From contig JAWKSZ010000003.1 in the NCBI GenBank assembly GCA_041402045.1, positions 124,001 to 188,000 of the forward strand: DNA of 64,000 bases. The letters run 5' to 3'. Under the pieces are notes generated by a model, which was not told where the DNA came from, made no database searches, and saw only the letters and a list, made by a program, of their open reading frames with translations. Numbering within the stretch: position 1 is the stretch's first letter; every line of letters starts with the position of its first letter. A program made the position numbers and the translations under genes. The stretch comes from JAGQRJ01 sp041402045. GTDB lineage: Bacteria; Planctomycetota; J058. Shown here in pieces: positions 8,537-17,608 of this stretch.

Positions 8537-8870
8537 GGACCGCGCCGACGGTCGCGGGCGAGGGTGGCCCGGCGGGTGTTCGGCACGGTCTTCGGCAGCG
8601 AGCTCCGAATCGGCTGTGCTGTCCTATCCGTCGCGTGTGCCCTCACAGGGGTAGGGGCGGGGGTTACCCCCGCCCGCGGGCGTCGGTCCCGCTTCCGCAA
8701 GGGGTAGGGGCGGGGTCGTCCCCGCCCGAGAGCATGTGCGTCCGCCAGGCCTCCGTGGCGGCGGGACTCCGAGCAGGCGCCGCGGGTAGGCCCTCCATTC
8801 CGAAGGGTGGAGGGACGCACATACCGGGCAGGGACAAACCCCGCCCCTACCTTGTGTCTGGCTAACGCCG
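8537..8870. repeat. Cluster of GC-rich hairpin repeats (G4CG4 type)
   Basis: This gene-free stretch has several palindromes. GGGCGGGGGT-T-ACCCCCGCCC lies near 8655-8675 and GGGCGGGG-TCGT-CCCCGCCC near 8707-8726. An inverted copy of the TAGGGGCGGGG word (CCCCGCCCCTA) is near 8840-8850. A copy of the word GACCGCGCCGACGGTCGCGG near 8539 recurs in the 60-bp repeats around the IS remnant. These look like dispersed intergenic elements. I see no gene from 8536 to about 9230. Confidence 0.6.
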
Positions 8871-9005
8871 CCACCGCAGAAGAGCTCCGCGCTGGCCAGG
8901 GCGCCACGCGCCTGGCGCACGCTGCATGCCGAACACTCCTAGGTTTATCCCTGCCCGCGCAGGAGAAGGGCGCTGAAGTGCCCCGCTCTACTCCGCGCCC
9001 CGTGC

Positions 9006-9065
9006 AGCGCCGGATCCGAGGCGTGATCGGGATACGCCGGCAGTCGCGGGCGGGGAGTAAACCCC
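9006..9065. repeat. Left 60-bp direct repeat flanking the IS4 remnant
   Basis: It begins AGCGCCGGATCCGAGGCGTG and ends GTAAACCCC. It matches the copy at 10555-10614 over 60 bp with only a few differences and no net length change. The two copies bracket the transposase remnant. Confidence 0.85.
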
Positions 9066-9232
9066 AATGCCAGGAGGCATTCCACGTAAGCGGTGTGTAA
9101 CGTTTGGCTTGTCCAGTATAAGAAGGTGGTCGACCTGAGCCAGTCTGAATTCACCACAAACACAAAACCAGCGACGAGGAGGCGCGGACCAATAGCACTG
9201 TAGCCGCTGCCTCCGTCGCCTGGTAACTGGCG

Positions 9233-10575
9233 GTGAACGCGTGCTCGCTGGGTCCTCTCTTGCGACACCTGGGAGAGGTGATCGATCAGGTTCCCGACGA
9301 CCGCGTCTTCGACGACGCGATCCCCGAGGAGATCTTCCAAGCGTCCTTGGAAGAGTATGAGAAGGCTGACAACCGGTTCGGAGTGAAGCTCCCATTCTGG
9401 CCTTGCTTCGCCTGATCGTGCACATGGCCCTTCTGCGGCACCCTCGACATTCGCTCCGTTCTCGACCGGGTGGCGCGCGTGTTTGGCACTCCCACCTCGT
9501 GGCGCGGAGGAGTTCCCCATTCCACGTCAATCGCGCAGGCCCGTGACCGCCTCGGCCTTGACGTCGTGCAGGGGTCTCTTCAAGCGCTTCGCTGCGTATC
9601 TGGCGGACTGGGGATCCTCGCTGGAAGGGCCTGCTCGTCGTGGCGATCGACGGGACCATGCTGGACGCACCAGACTCACTGGCCAACGTCTCCGAGTTTG
9701 GGCGACCTGGTGGACACCAGCCAATCAAACGGTTTTCCCGAAGTTCCGCCTGGTCGCGGTGGTCAGCACTCTGAGTCACTTCGTCTTGGGCTGCGTGACG
9801 GGTGCCTGCAAGGTCCAGGCACCGGCGAGAAAACCTTGGTCCATAGCCACTCCTCCCGCTGTTGCAGCCGGACTGGCTGATTCTCATGGACTCAGGATTC
9901 TGCTCCTTTCCTGGCTCAGGCCCTCGGAGACAGGCCGTTCTTCCGTTCGGAGAGGGCGCAAGGGCAGACGGCGGTGAAACCTCCGAAAGGTCGAACGCGC
10001 GATCAAGCCGCGCGCGGACCACGGGTCATTACCTGCCGGTGAGCTCGAAGTCCAGGCGAAGCCCCGCTCCGCCTGCGCTGGATTCGAATCAACGTCAACA
10101 AGAAGAAGAGGGGAAGGAAGGCGAAGTGGGTCGAATTCCTCACGAACCTTCCGCCAGAACCGCTATCCGTAAGACGAACTGGTCAGCCTCTACATGCAGC
10201 GCTGGGAAGTCGAGTTCGCCTTTCGCGAGCTGAAGGTCGACCTTCTGAAGAAGGTCACCTGTTTCGAAAAGCCAAACCCCGACGCGCGTGCTCCAAGAGA
10301 CCTACGGCCTGCTCCTTGCCTACAACTCGATTCGGCTCCGCATGGCCCAAGCGGCCAAGCTAGCCAAGGTGCTGGAGCCGAGGCGAAAATCAGCTTCACC
10401 TACGCCGTCGCGATCACTGCAGCTCGCGGCTCTCAACGGCCTACGAGAGCGCTAGGTCTTGCTCTCTGTTGGGAAGCAAGCAGATCCACAAGAGGCCTTC
10501 GAGGTCGTACTGACAGGTGAAGCGCCCAGCAGCGAAATTCCCAGCCAACCGTCGAGCGCCGGATCCGAGGCGTGA
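9233..10575 (+). pseudogene. Decayed IS4-family transposase
   Basis: The reading frame is broken many times, but the IS4-type DDE transposase can be followed from end to end. The start is SLGPLLRHLGEVIDQVPDD, followed by AQARDRLGLDVVQ. The first acidic motif is VAIDGTMLDAPDSLAN with FGRPG (Asp at ~9649). The second is DWLILMDSGFCSF (Asp at ~9889). The IS4 signature Y-x2-R-x3-E-x6-K is intact in YMQRWEVEFAFRELK (from ~10191), followed by PNPTRVLQETYGLLLAYNSI in a shifted frame. The tail of the last frame runs into the right 60-bp repeat and stops at 10575. Base composition is visibly less GC-rich than the flanking genes, which supports foreign origin. No clear terminal inverted repeats were found. 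It is inactive. Confidence 0.88.
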
Positions 10576-10614
10576 TCGGGACCGCGCCGGCGGTCGCGGG
10601 CGGGGGTAAACCCC
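10555..10614. repeat. Right 60-bp direct repeat flanking the IS4 remnant
   Basis: This is the second copy of the repeat at 9006-9065. The shared core GGGACCGCGCCGGCGGTCGC also appears in diverged form near 8539 and 10635, so it belongs to a dispersed intergenic family rather than being only a target-site duplication. Confidence 0.85.
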
Positions 10615-10689
10615 GCGGTGGGGGCCTACGCGCCGAAATTCCAGGGACCGCGCCGGCGGCGCCCGGCGGGCGGGGAAGACCCCCGCGCC

Positions 10690-12123
10690 TCAGGGCGCGT
10701 CGTCCGCGGCCGAGGGGTCGTCCTCGAGGCCGTCGAGGTCGAGCTGCCAGCGCTCGAGCTTGCGGTAGAGGGTCCGGCGGTCGAGGCCCAGGATCCTGGC
10801 CGCGACGGTCTTGTTGCCGCGGACCAGGCGCAGGACGTGCTCGGCGTAGCGCCGCTCCAGGTCCTCGAGGGTCGGGAGCAGCTCGGGGTCGTCGGAGAAG
10901 GGGAGCAGGTGCACGTGCTCGCCCTCGTCCTCCAGGGCCGCCAGCTTGGGCGGGAGGTCCGCGCGGCGGATCTGCTCGCCGGGGCAGAGGGTGAACGCGC
11001 GCTCGACGCAGTTCTTGAGCTCGCGCACGTTCCCCGGCCAGTCGTAGCGCAACAGCGCGGCCTTGGCGTCGGGGGCCAGGCGCAGGGCGGGGCGCCCGCG
11101 GTCCGCGGCGAGGTCGGCCAGGAAGGCCTCCGCCAGGAGCACCACGTCGCTGCCCCGGGCGCGGAGCGGGGGCAGGTCGACCCGGATCACGTTCAGGCGG
11201 AAGAACAGGTCCTCGCGGAAGGTCCCGGCCTCGACCGCGGCCTCGAGGTCGCGGTGCGTGGCCGCCACGACCCGCACGTCGACGGCGCGCTCCTTGTCGC
11301 CGCCGACCGGGCGGATCCGCTTCTCCTGGAGCACGCGCAGCAGCCGACCCTGGAGCGCGAGGGGCATGTCCCCGACCTCGTCCAGGAACAGGGTCCCGCC
11401 GTGGGCCTCCACGATCAGCCCCGCCCGGGGACGCGTCGCCCCGGAGAACGCGCCCTCCAGGTGCCCGAACAGCTCGCTCTCGAGCAAGCCCTCCGGCAGC
11501 GCGGCGCAGTTGATCGCGACGAAGGGCGCCTCGCGCCGCGGCCCGCGCTCGTGCAGCGCGCGCGCCGCGACCTCCTTCCCGCTCCCGGTCTCGCCGTAGA
11601 GCAGCACCGAGCTCTCGCTGTCGGCGACCCGCTCCAGGAGCTGGAACAGGCGCTGAATGCTCGCGCTCTCGCCCAGGAGCCCGCAGAACCCGCCCCGGGC
11701 GGCTCGAGAGCGCTCGAGCCGCGCGACCTGGCGTTGGAGGGTGCGCCGCTCGTGGGCGCGGCGCAGGACCAGGGCCAGGGCCTCGGCGTCGATCGGCTTG
11801 GTGAGGAAGTCGTAGGCCCCGGCGCGGACCGCGGCGTAGGCGGACTCCCGGGTGCCGAAGGCGGTCAGCACCACCACCGGGAGCTCGTGCCCGCGCTGGA
11901 GCACCTCGGCGCAGAGCTGGCTGCCGGTCATGCCGGGCATGTTGAGGTCCGTGAGCAGCACGTCGAAGCGGTCGCTGTCCAGGCGCTCCAGCGCGTCCTG
12001 GGCCCGGGTGCAGCTCACGACGTCGAACCCGAAGCGCGCCAGCGCGGTCTCGAGGTAGTCGCACATGTCGGCGTCGTCGTCGACGGCGAGCACGCGCGCG
12101 GAGTTCGGGGCGGGGGAGGACAC
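10690..12123 (-). CDS. NtrC-family sigma-54-dependent response regulator
   Basis: The product is ~477 aa in the classical order. The receiver has the phospho-acceptor Asp in LLTDLNMPG (about residue 59), with TAF and KP motifs. The AAA+ domain has Walker A GETGSGKE, Walker B GGTLFLDEVGDM, and RLNVIRVDLPPLR and WPGNVREL. A Fis-type helix-turn-helix closes the protein (GNKTVAARILGLDRRTLYRKL). The sigma-54 contact loop reads GAFSGA instead of the usual GAFTGA, a conservative change. It would activate promoters used by RpoN when phosphorylated. The start is uncertain: GTG 12123 gives MSSPAPNSARVLAVDDD, and GTG 12141 is also possible. It is last in the leftward kinase/phosphatase cluster; no cognate kinase is adjacent. 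Confidence 0.9.
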   Translation of the reverse strand: MSSPAPNSARVLAVDDDADMCDYLETALARFGFDVVSCTRAQDALERLDSDRFDVLLTDLNMPGMTGSQLCAEVLQRGHELPVVVLTAFGTRESAYAAVRAGAYDFLTKPIDAEALALVLRRAHERRTLQRQVARLERSRAARGGFCGLLGESASIQRLFQLLERVADSESSVLLYGETGSGKEVAARALHERGPRREAPFVAINCAALPEGLLESELFGHLEGAFSGATRPRAGLIVEAHGGTLFLDEVGDMPLALQGRLLRVLQEKRIRPVGGDKERAVDVRVVAATHRDLEAAVEAGTFREDLFFRLNVIRVDLPPLRARGSDVVLLAEAFLADLAADRGRPALRLAPDAKAALLRYDWPGNVRELKNCVERAFTLCPGEQIRRADLPPKLAALEDEGEHVHLLPFSDDPELLPTLEDLERRYAEHVLRLVRGNKTVAARILGLDRRTLYRKLERWQLDLDGLEDDPSAADDAP

Positions 12124-12163
12124 GCGCCAAGCGTACACCACCCGAGGCGACGCCGGGGCGCGC

Positions 12164-15100
12164 TCAGCGAGGCGGGCCGATCCGGCGCTCGAAGGCCCCC
12201 GGGAAGCGGCGCTCGCAGCGCGCGCGCGGCTCGGGGGGGAACACGTAGCCGGGGTCGATCGCCCGCGCCTCGAGCCACGGTCGCAGCACCTGGTCCTCGC
12301 TGGCCGCGGCCTCGTGCAGGAGCAGGGTGCCCAGGAGCGCCTGGGCGTCGGCGCGCTCGGGGTCGACCCGGGTGTCCTGCAGGATCAGGGCCTGGGTCAG
12401 CCCGTGCTCGACGGCGGAGAACGCGACCGGCACGTTCCAGCAGGGCCCCGGAGAGAGCTGCTGGAGCTGCTGCACCAGGTGCCCCGGGACCCACGCGCGC
12501 TCGCCCCGGGCGAGCCCCTCCAGGGTCGCGACCAGCAGGGCCACGAGCACCCGCGCGTCGAGGTCGCGCTCCACCGCCCGCGCCCGCGCCGCGAACAGCG
12601 TGGCCAGGTGCGGCTCCTCCCGCGCGGTCGCCAGGCTGAGGACCACGAGGCTCGGGACGTGGTCCGGCTCGAGGGCCAGCGCCTCCCGCGCCCGCGCGGC
12701 GGCGCGCGGGAAGTCCTGGGCGAGGAGCGCCGCCTCCGCCTGGGCCCAGCGCCCACGGACCCCCTCGGGGTCGCGGCGCGCGAGCGCCGCCAGGGCCTCC
12801 CGGGCCTCCGGGCCGCGCCCCAGGCGCAGCCAGCGCTCGGCCTCCAGGCGCGCGACCTCGAGGGGGTCGGCCCCCAGCGCGCGCGCGGCCTCCAGGGCCT
12901 CGCGGGCCGCGTCCAGCAGGTCGCGCCCGCAGAGGATCCGCGCCGCCTCGAGCTGGACCGCGGCGGACTCGGGGGCCGCGGCGCGGACCTTGGCGACCTC
13001 CTCGGCCACCGCGGCGTAGGGCGCGCCGAGGGAGGCCCGGCGCAAGGCCACCTGGAGCGCCTCGCGCGCGGGCTCCGGGGCCAGGGCCTGGGCGCGGGCC
13101 TCGGCCTGCGCGGCGAAGTCGACGGCGGCCTCGATCTGCGGCTTCAGGTGGGCGAAGCGCTCGGGGATCCCGTCCAGCAGGTCCTGGAAGGTGCGCACGC
13201 TGCGGCGCCCGGGCTCGGGGCACACCGCCCGCGCGATCCGCCAGTGCTCGGCGGCCGGGGTCCCGAGCGTGGCCGCGACGATCCCGCGCTCGAGCTGGGC
13301 GCGGGCGTCGAAGGGGCGCCGCTGCAGGACCGCGTCGAAGTCCCGGGCCGCGGCGGTGTAGGAGCCCGCCTCCAGCGCGTCGGAGGCCCGGGACTCGAGG
13401 ATCCGCAGCCGGGTGCGGCTCGCCTCGCCGTCCTGGGTCAGCTCCAGGTAGCGATCCCGCGCCTGGAGCCCCGCGCGCTGGAGCTCGGGAGAGAGGTCGC
13501 GGCTGCGGCGCGCCGTCTCGGACAGCGCGAGGTAGAGCCGCGCGTCGTCGAGGGCCACCTCGGCCCCGCGCAGGAAGGCGTCCAGGGCCTCGGGGGTCTG
13601 CCCCGCCTGGCGCAGGGTGAGGCCCAGGGCGAGCCAGGCCTCCGCGCAGCGGGGGGCGTCGCGCAGGACGTCGCGCGCGATCTGCGCGCCGGCCTCGCCG
13701 CCCTCGACGAGCTCGCGGCGCTGGCGCGCCTCCTCCTCGGGGGAGCGCGCCGGGGCCCGCCCCCAGCGGCTGTGGAGGGAGCCGAAGGCCGCGGCCACGC
13801 GCCCGGCGCGGGCGCTCGGGTGCTCGCGACCCAGGTGCGCGAACCCGCGGTAGAGCTCGTCGTTCCACGACGCGTGCTCCCACTCCAGGAGCAGCAGCTG
13901 GAGCTTGGCGTCGGCGGCGCGCTGCGCCGAGCGCAGCAGCGGACGCAGCAGGTCCACAGCCTCGCGCGCGCGCCCGCGGCGCGCCGCGAGCCGGGCCAGC
14001 TCGAGCTGCACGTCCTCGGCGTGGCGGGGCGGCAGCGTCAGGGCCCCGAGCCGCGCGCGGGCCGCGGGGTAGGGCTCGCGGCGCCCGGCCTCGACCGCCG
14101 CGGCCAGGGCCTCGGCGCACCGCGCCGCGGCGGCGAAGTCGTGGGCCCGCGCCTCGAGGGCGGGGTCCCCGGCGGCCAGGCGCCGCAGCAGCTCGGGCCC
14201 CACGTCGACCGCCAAGGGGTCCTGGGCCAGGCGCTCCGCCAGGAGCCCCGCCTGGAGCAGGGACTCGGCGCGCGCGGCGGTGCCGCGCTCGGGGTCGAGG
14301 GCGGGCACCAGCTCCAGCAGCTCCGGGCGCGCGGCCCAGGGGGTGCCCGGGTCGCGGGCTCGCTCGAGCAGGCGCAGGCTCAGCTCGCGCCGCGCCGCCC
14401 GCGCGGCCTCGCGCTCGCCCTCGAGGGCCGCCTCGGCGTCGGCGGCGGCGAGGAGCGCCAGCGCCTCGCGGGCGCCGGCGGGGCTCGGGGCCTGGGCCCG
14501 GGCGCCCTCCAGCGCCTCGGCCACCCGGGCCTGGCGACGGGCCTCGAGCGCGCGCCAGCCGCCGACCCCCAGCGCCAGGAGCAGCCCCAGCCCGACGCCG
14601 GCCGCGAGCACCCAGCGCGGGGAGCCCGCGCGCTGAGGGGCCGGCGCGGCGCCGCCCTGGTCCAGGGCCTGGGCCAGGGCGGCGCAGTCGGCGTAGCGCT
14701 CGGCGGGGTCCTTCTCCAGCGCGCGCATGCACACGTCGCTCAGCGCGCGGGGGATCCGCGGGTCGAGCTCGTGGGGGCTCGGCGGGCGCTGGTGGCGCAC
14801 GAGCTCCACGAGCTGGAGCATGCTCGCCGAGACGTGGGGGTAGCGCCCGGTGAGGCAGCGGTAGAGCGTGGCCCCCAGCGCGTAGATATCGGCGCGGTGG
14901 TCGACGCCCTTGGCGTCCGCGAACTGCTCCGGGGCCATGGTGACCGGGGTCCCGATCGCGTCGCCGCTGCGGGTCAGCGAGCGCCGCAGCGAGCGGTCCC
15001 GGGCCAGGCCGAAGTCGGTGACCCGCGGGCGGCCCTGGGGGTCGACGATCACGTTCCCCGGCTTGAGGTCGCGGTGGATCACCCCCAGGCGGTGCGCGTA

Positions 15101-15451
15101 GGCCATGGCCCGCGCGACCTCGCTCACCAGCTCGGCGCTGTCCTGGGGCGGCAGGGGCCCCGGCTTCAACAGCTGCTCGAGGGAGGTCCCGGGGCAGAAC
15201 TCCATGACCAGGTACGGGCGGCCGTCGTGGGCGCCGAAGTCGAGCACGCGCACGATCCCGGGGTGGGCCAGCTTCTGCGCGATCTGGGCCTCGAGGGTGA
15301 AGCGGGCCAGGGACTCGGGGTCGGCCACGTCGGCGCCGAGCAGGAGCTTGAGCGCGACCTCGCCGTGGGCGGGGTGGCGCGCGCGATACACGGCCCCGTT
15401 GGCGCCGCGGCCCAGCTCCTCGAGGATCTCGTAGGCTCCCAGGCGGCGCAC
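12164..15451 (-). CDS. Hanks-type Ser/Thr protein kinase with transmembrane segment and long TPR-like C-terminal region
   Basis: The product is 1095 aa. The kinase domain (~7-265) has the glycine loop GRGANGAVY, catalytic Lys35, HRDLKPGN (Asp128), DFGLA (146-148) and an activation segment GTPVTMAPEQ, where Val-Thr replaces the more common xYM. One membrane helix lies at ~283-303 (WVLAAGVGLGLLLALGVGGW). The remaining ~790 residues are an Ala/Leu/Arg-rich helical array with TPR-like units (for example AEAWLALGLTLRQAGQTPEAL), probably on the other side of the membrane and used for binding. It starts 14 bp after the stop of the phosphatase gene, so kinase and phosphatase are likely co-transcribed and may act on shared substrates. 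No frameshift is visible over its length. Confidence 0.92.
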   Translation of the reverse strand: MRRLGAYEILEELGRGANGAVYRARHPAHGEVALKLLLGADVADPESLARFTLEAQIAQKLAHPGIVRVLDFGAHDGRPYLVMEFCPGTSLEQLLKPGPLPPQDSAELVSEVARAMAYAHRLGVIHRDLKPGNVIVDPQGRPRVTDFGLARDRSLRRSLTRSGDAIGTPVTMAPEQFADAKGVDHRADIYALGATLYRCLTGRYPHVSASMLQLVELVRHQRPPSPHELDPRIPRALSDVCMRALEKDPAERYADCAALAQALDQGGAAPAPQRAGSPRWVLAAGVGLGLLLALGVGGWRALEARRQARVAEALEGARAQAPSPAGAREALALLAAADAEAALEGEREAARAARRELSLRLLERARDPGTPWAARPELLELVPALDPERGTAARAESLLQAGLLAERLAQDPLAVDVGPELLRRLAAGDPALEARAHDFAAAARCAEALAAAVEAGRREPYPAARARLGALTLPPRHAEDVQLELARLAARRGRAREAVDLLRPLLRSAQRAADAKLQLLLLEWEHASWNDELYRGFAHLGREHPSARAGRVAAAFGSLHSRWGRAPARSPEEEARQRRELVEGGEAGAQIARDVLRDAPRCAEAWLALGLTLRQAGQTPEALDAFLRGAEVALDDARLYLALSETARRSRDLSPELQRAGLQARDRYLELTQDGEASRTRLRILESRASDALEAGSYTAAARDFDAVLQRRPFDARAQLERGIVAATLGTPAAEHWRIARAVCPEPGRRSVRTFQDLLDGIPERFAHLKPQIEAAVDFAAQAEARAQALAPEPAREALQVALRRASLGAPYAAVAEEVAKVRAAAPESAAVQLEAARILCGRDLLDAAREALEAARALGADPLEVARLEAERWLRLGRGPEAREALAALARRDPEGVRGRWAQAEAALLAQDFPRAAARAREALALEPDHVPSLVVLSLATAREEPHLATLFAARARAVERDLDARVLVALLVATLEGLARGERAWVPGHLVQQLQQLSPGPCWNVPVAFSAVEHGLTQALILQDTRVDPERADAQALLGTLLLHEAAASEDQVLRPWLEARAIDPGYVFPPEPRARCERRFPGAFERRIGPPR

Positions 15452-15465
15452 GGGTCAGGGCCTCC

Positions 15466-17265
15466 CTAGCGTTTGGCGCGGCGCGGGGCCCGGCGCACGG
15501 TCTCTTCTTCGGGGCGCTCCGCGGGCCCGGGCCCGCCGCGCTTGAGCACGAGGAGCGTAATGTCGTCGCGCTGCAGCTCGCGGCCCTTGAACTCGAGCAC
15601 CGCGTCCAGGATCCCGTGCAGCGCCTGCTCGGGGGTCCGCCCGCCGTGGAGGTTCGCCAGCTCGACCAGGCCCTCGAGGTGCAGCATGGCGCCCTGGGCG
15701 TCGCGCACGTCGGTGACCCCGTCGGTGTAGAGCACGAGCCCGTCGCCGGGGGCGAGGTCCAGGGTCTGCTCCTCGTAGCGGTTGCGCTCGCCCTCGACGA
15801 AGCCGAGGACCATGCCCCCGGTCTTCTTGATCTCGATCGCCTGGCGCAGGTCACGCCAGATCAGCATGGTCTCGTGGCCGGCGCCGGTGTAGTGGAAGGT
15901 CCCCGGCTCGTGGTCGTAGCGGATCAGCACGAAGCTGCAGAACATCTCCTGGTCGAGGTCGGCCACGAGCAGCTTGTTCAAGAGCTCCACGATCTCGCGG
16001 GTCGAGCGCACGCCGCGCTGGACCAGCGAGCGCAGGGCGCTGCGCAGGCTGGCCATGACCAGCCCCGCGGGCACGCCCTTGCCCGAGACGTCGCCGATCC
16101 CAATGAACAGGCTCTTGCCGTCGGGGCTGGGCACGTAGTCGTAGTAGTCGCCCCCCACGCTCTTGGCCGGGTGCATCCAGCCGTAGAGCTGGATCCCGGG
16201 GACGTTGGGGACCTCGCGCGGGAGCAGCTTGCGCTGGATCTGGCTCGCGATCTTGAGCTCCTGCTCGATCCGCTCGCGCTGGCGGGCGTGGTGCAGGAGC
16301 CGCGCGTTCTCGATCGCCAGCGCGGCCTGGTCGCTGAAGGCCTCGAGCAGCTCCACGTCGCGCTCGGCGAAGGCCCCGACCTCGCTCGCGTCGAGGTAGA
16401 CGGTGCCGAAGATCTCGGACTTGATCCGGAACGGCACGCACACGATCGAGCGCAGGTTGAGCCCGCTCACGCTGGCGAAGCGCCCGAAGGTCTGGTCGGC
16501 CTGGGCGTTGGTGGTGAGCACCGCGGCCTTGGTGTCGATCACCTGCCGGCACACCTGGGTCGAGACCTGGGCCTCGGGGTTGGGGATCGAGCGCCGGGCG
16601 CGGTTGCGCGCGATCTCGATCTTGAGCCGCACCCGGTCCTGCTCCTCGGCGTCGTTCAGGATCAGGAACCCGCGCTCGGCGGCGAGGAGCGCGATCGCGG
16701 AGTCGATGATCCGCTTGAGGAGCGAGCGCAGGTCGTGGACCTCGTTCAGCTGCTTGTTGATCTCGAGCAGGCGCTTGAGGTCGTCGCGCTCGTGGGCGAG
16801 GACCAGGGCCTCTTGCTTGCGCAGGGTGCGCAGCGGGCCCGAGGAGGTCGAGTTCAAGGCCTCGAGCTCGCCGTCGTCGAGGCGCGAGGTCGGGGGCAAG
16901 CCCCGGGGCGGGGTCGGGGTCAGCGGCTGGGAGGGCAGCGAGGCGACGTTCATGGCGAAGATCATGAGCGTCGAGCCGCACTCGATCTCGTCGTGGTCCT
17001 TGAGCTCGCGGGACACGATCCGGCGCCCGTTGACCTTGGTGCCGTTCGAGCTGTTGCAGTCGGTGAGCACCACCGCCCCGTCCTCGCGCTGCTCGATCAC
17101 GCAGTGCCGGCGGGACATGTTGGGGTCGGGCACCTCCAGCACGTTGTCGACGGAGCGCCCGATCGTGGTGACCGCGGCGTCCAGCTCGTGGGTCGCCTGG
17201 GGCCCGCCGTTAATGATCACCGCCAGGTAGGGCGTCGCGCGGGGCTGGGGGTGCAGAGCGCTCAT
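15466..17265 (-). CDS. FHA-GAF-PP2C (SpoIIE-type) serine phosphatase
   Basis: The product is 599 aa. An FHA phosphothreonine-binding domain covers ~20-105 (TTIGRSVDNVLEV, SRRHC, SSNGTKVNG). A linker and GAF domain follow at ~175-325 (RGFLILND, SIVCVPF, GTVYLD, AIENARL). The PP2C_SIG phosphatase is at ~370-580, with metal-binding motifs GGDYYDY, GDVSGKGVPAG, YTDGVTD and DDITLLVL. Proteins of this order (RsbU-like) dephosphorylate Ser/Thr-phosphoproteins, often anti-sigma antagonists, in response to signals sensed by GAF. The FHA domain suggests recruitment to a phosphorylated partner, plausibly the adjacent kinase. It lies 13 bp after clpS and 14 bp before the kinase. A paralogue with the same order is at 58.3-60.0 kb. 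Confidence 0.93.
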   Translation of the reverse strand: MSALHPQPRATPYLAVIINGGPQATHELDAAVTTIGRSVDNVLEVPDPNMSRRHCVIEQREDGAVVLTDCNSSNGTKVNGRRIVSRELKDHDEIECGSTLMIFAMNVASLPSQPLTPTPPRGLPPTSRLDDGELEALNSTSSGPLRTLRKQEALVLAHERDDLKRLLEINKQLNEVHDLRSLLKRIIDSAIALLAAERGFLILNDAEEQDRVRLKIEIARNRARRSIPNPEAQVSTQVCRQVIDTKAAVLTTNAQADQTFGRFASVSGLNLRSIVCVPFRIKSEIFGTVYLDASEVGAFAERDVELLEAFSDQAALAIENARLLHHARQRERIEQELKIASQIQRKLLPREVPNVPGIQLYGWMHPAKSVGGDYYDYVPSPDGKSLFIGIGDVSGKGVPAGLVMASLRSALRSLVQRGVRSTREIVELLNKLLVADLDQEMFCSFVLIRYDHEPGTFHYTGAGHETMLIWRDLRQAIEIKKTGGMVLGFVEGERNRYEEQTLDLAPGDGLVLYTDGVTDVRDAQGAMLHLEGLVELANLHGGRTPEQALHGILDAVLEFKGRELQRDDITLLVLKRGGPGPAERPEEETVRRAPRRAKR

Positions 17266-17278
17266 GGGGCGATCGTAG

Positions 17279-17581
17279 CTACTCCGCCTCGTAGGTGAAG
17301 GTCAGGGGGTACCCCTGTCCGCGCGCGAGGGAGTGGGCCTGGTCGACCTTGAACTCGGCCTGCTCGAAGCTGTAGGCGCCCACGAAGGCCAGGCCCCGGG
17401 TGTGGGCCTCGAGCATGATCTGGGTGGCCTCCTTGTGGTGCTTGGCGAAGAACTGGGCCAGGACCTGGACCACGAACAGCATGGGGGTCACGGGGTCGTT
17501 GTGCAGGAAGACCTTGTAGCGCGGCGCGAGCCGGGTCTTCGTCTGCTCCTGGGGCAAGGTGACCGTGCCCGGGTCGAGCAC
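17279..17581 (-). CDS. clpS: ATP-dependent Clp protease adaptor ClpS
   Basis: The product is about 100 aa with the ClpS core: YKVFLHNDPVTPMLFVVQVL, IMLEAHTRGLAFVGAYSFEQAE and C-terminal GYPLTFTYEAE. ClpS delivers N-degron substrates to ClpAP. Compared with the family, the usual NDDYTPM is NDPVTPM here. The coordinates use a GTG start. A better start may be ATG at 17612, which overlaps the stop of the upstream gene (ATGA) and reads MSGAVCTDDP before a single-base break near 17583. That arrangement matches the 4-nt overlaps common in this window. It heads the phosphatase/kinase/NtrC set. No clpA gene is present here. Confidence 0.85.
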   Translation of the reverse strand: MLDPGTVTLPQEQTKTRLAPRYKVFLHNDPVTPMLFVVQVLAQFFAKHHKEATQIMLEAHTRGLAFVGAYSFEQAEFKVDQAHSLARGQGYPLTFTYEAE

Positions 17582-17608
17582 CGGGGTCGTCGGTGCACAC
17601 CGCGCCGC

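Noticed and set aside
9006..10614. Composite transposon or integrative element with cargo
   Set aside because: Only one broken transposase lies between the repeats and there is no cargo, integrase or tRNA attachment site.
12065..15469. 1134-codon open frame on the plus strand opposite the Ser/Thr kinase
   Set aside because: It is a shadow: high GC leaves the antisense frame open, the product is Gly/Arg/Gln-rich with no domain, and the opposite strand encodes a full kinase.
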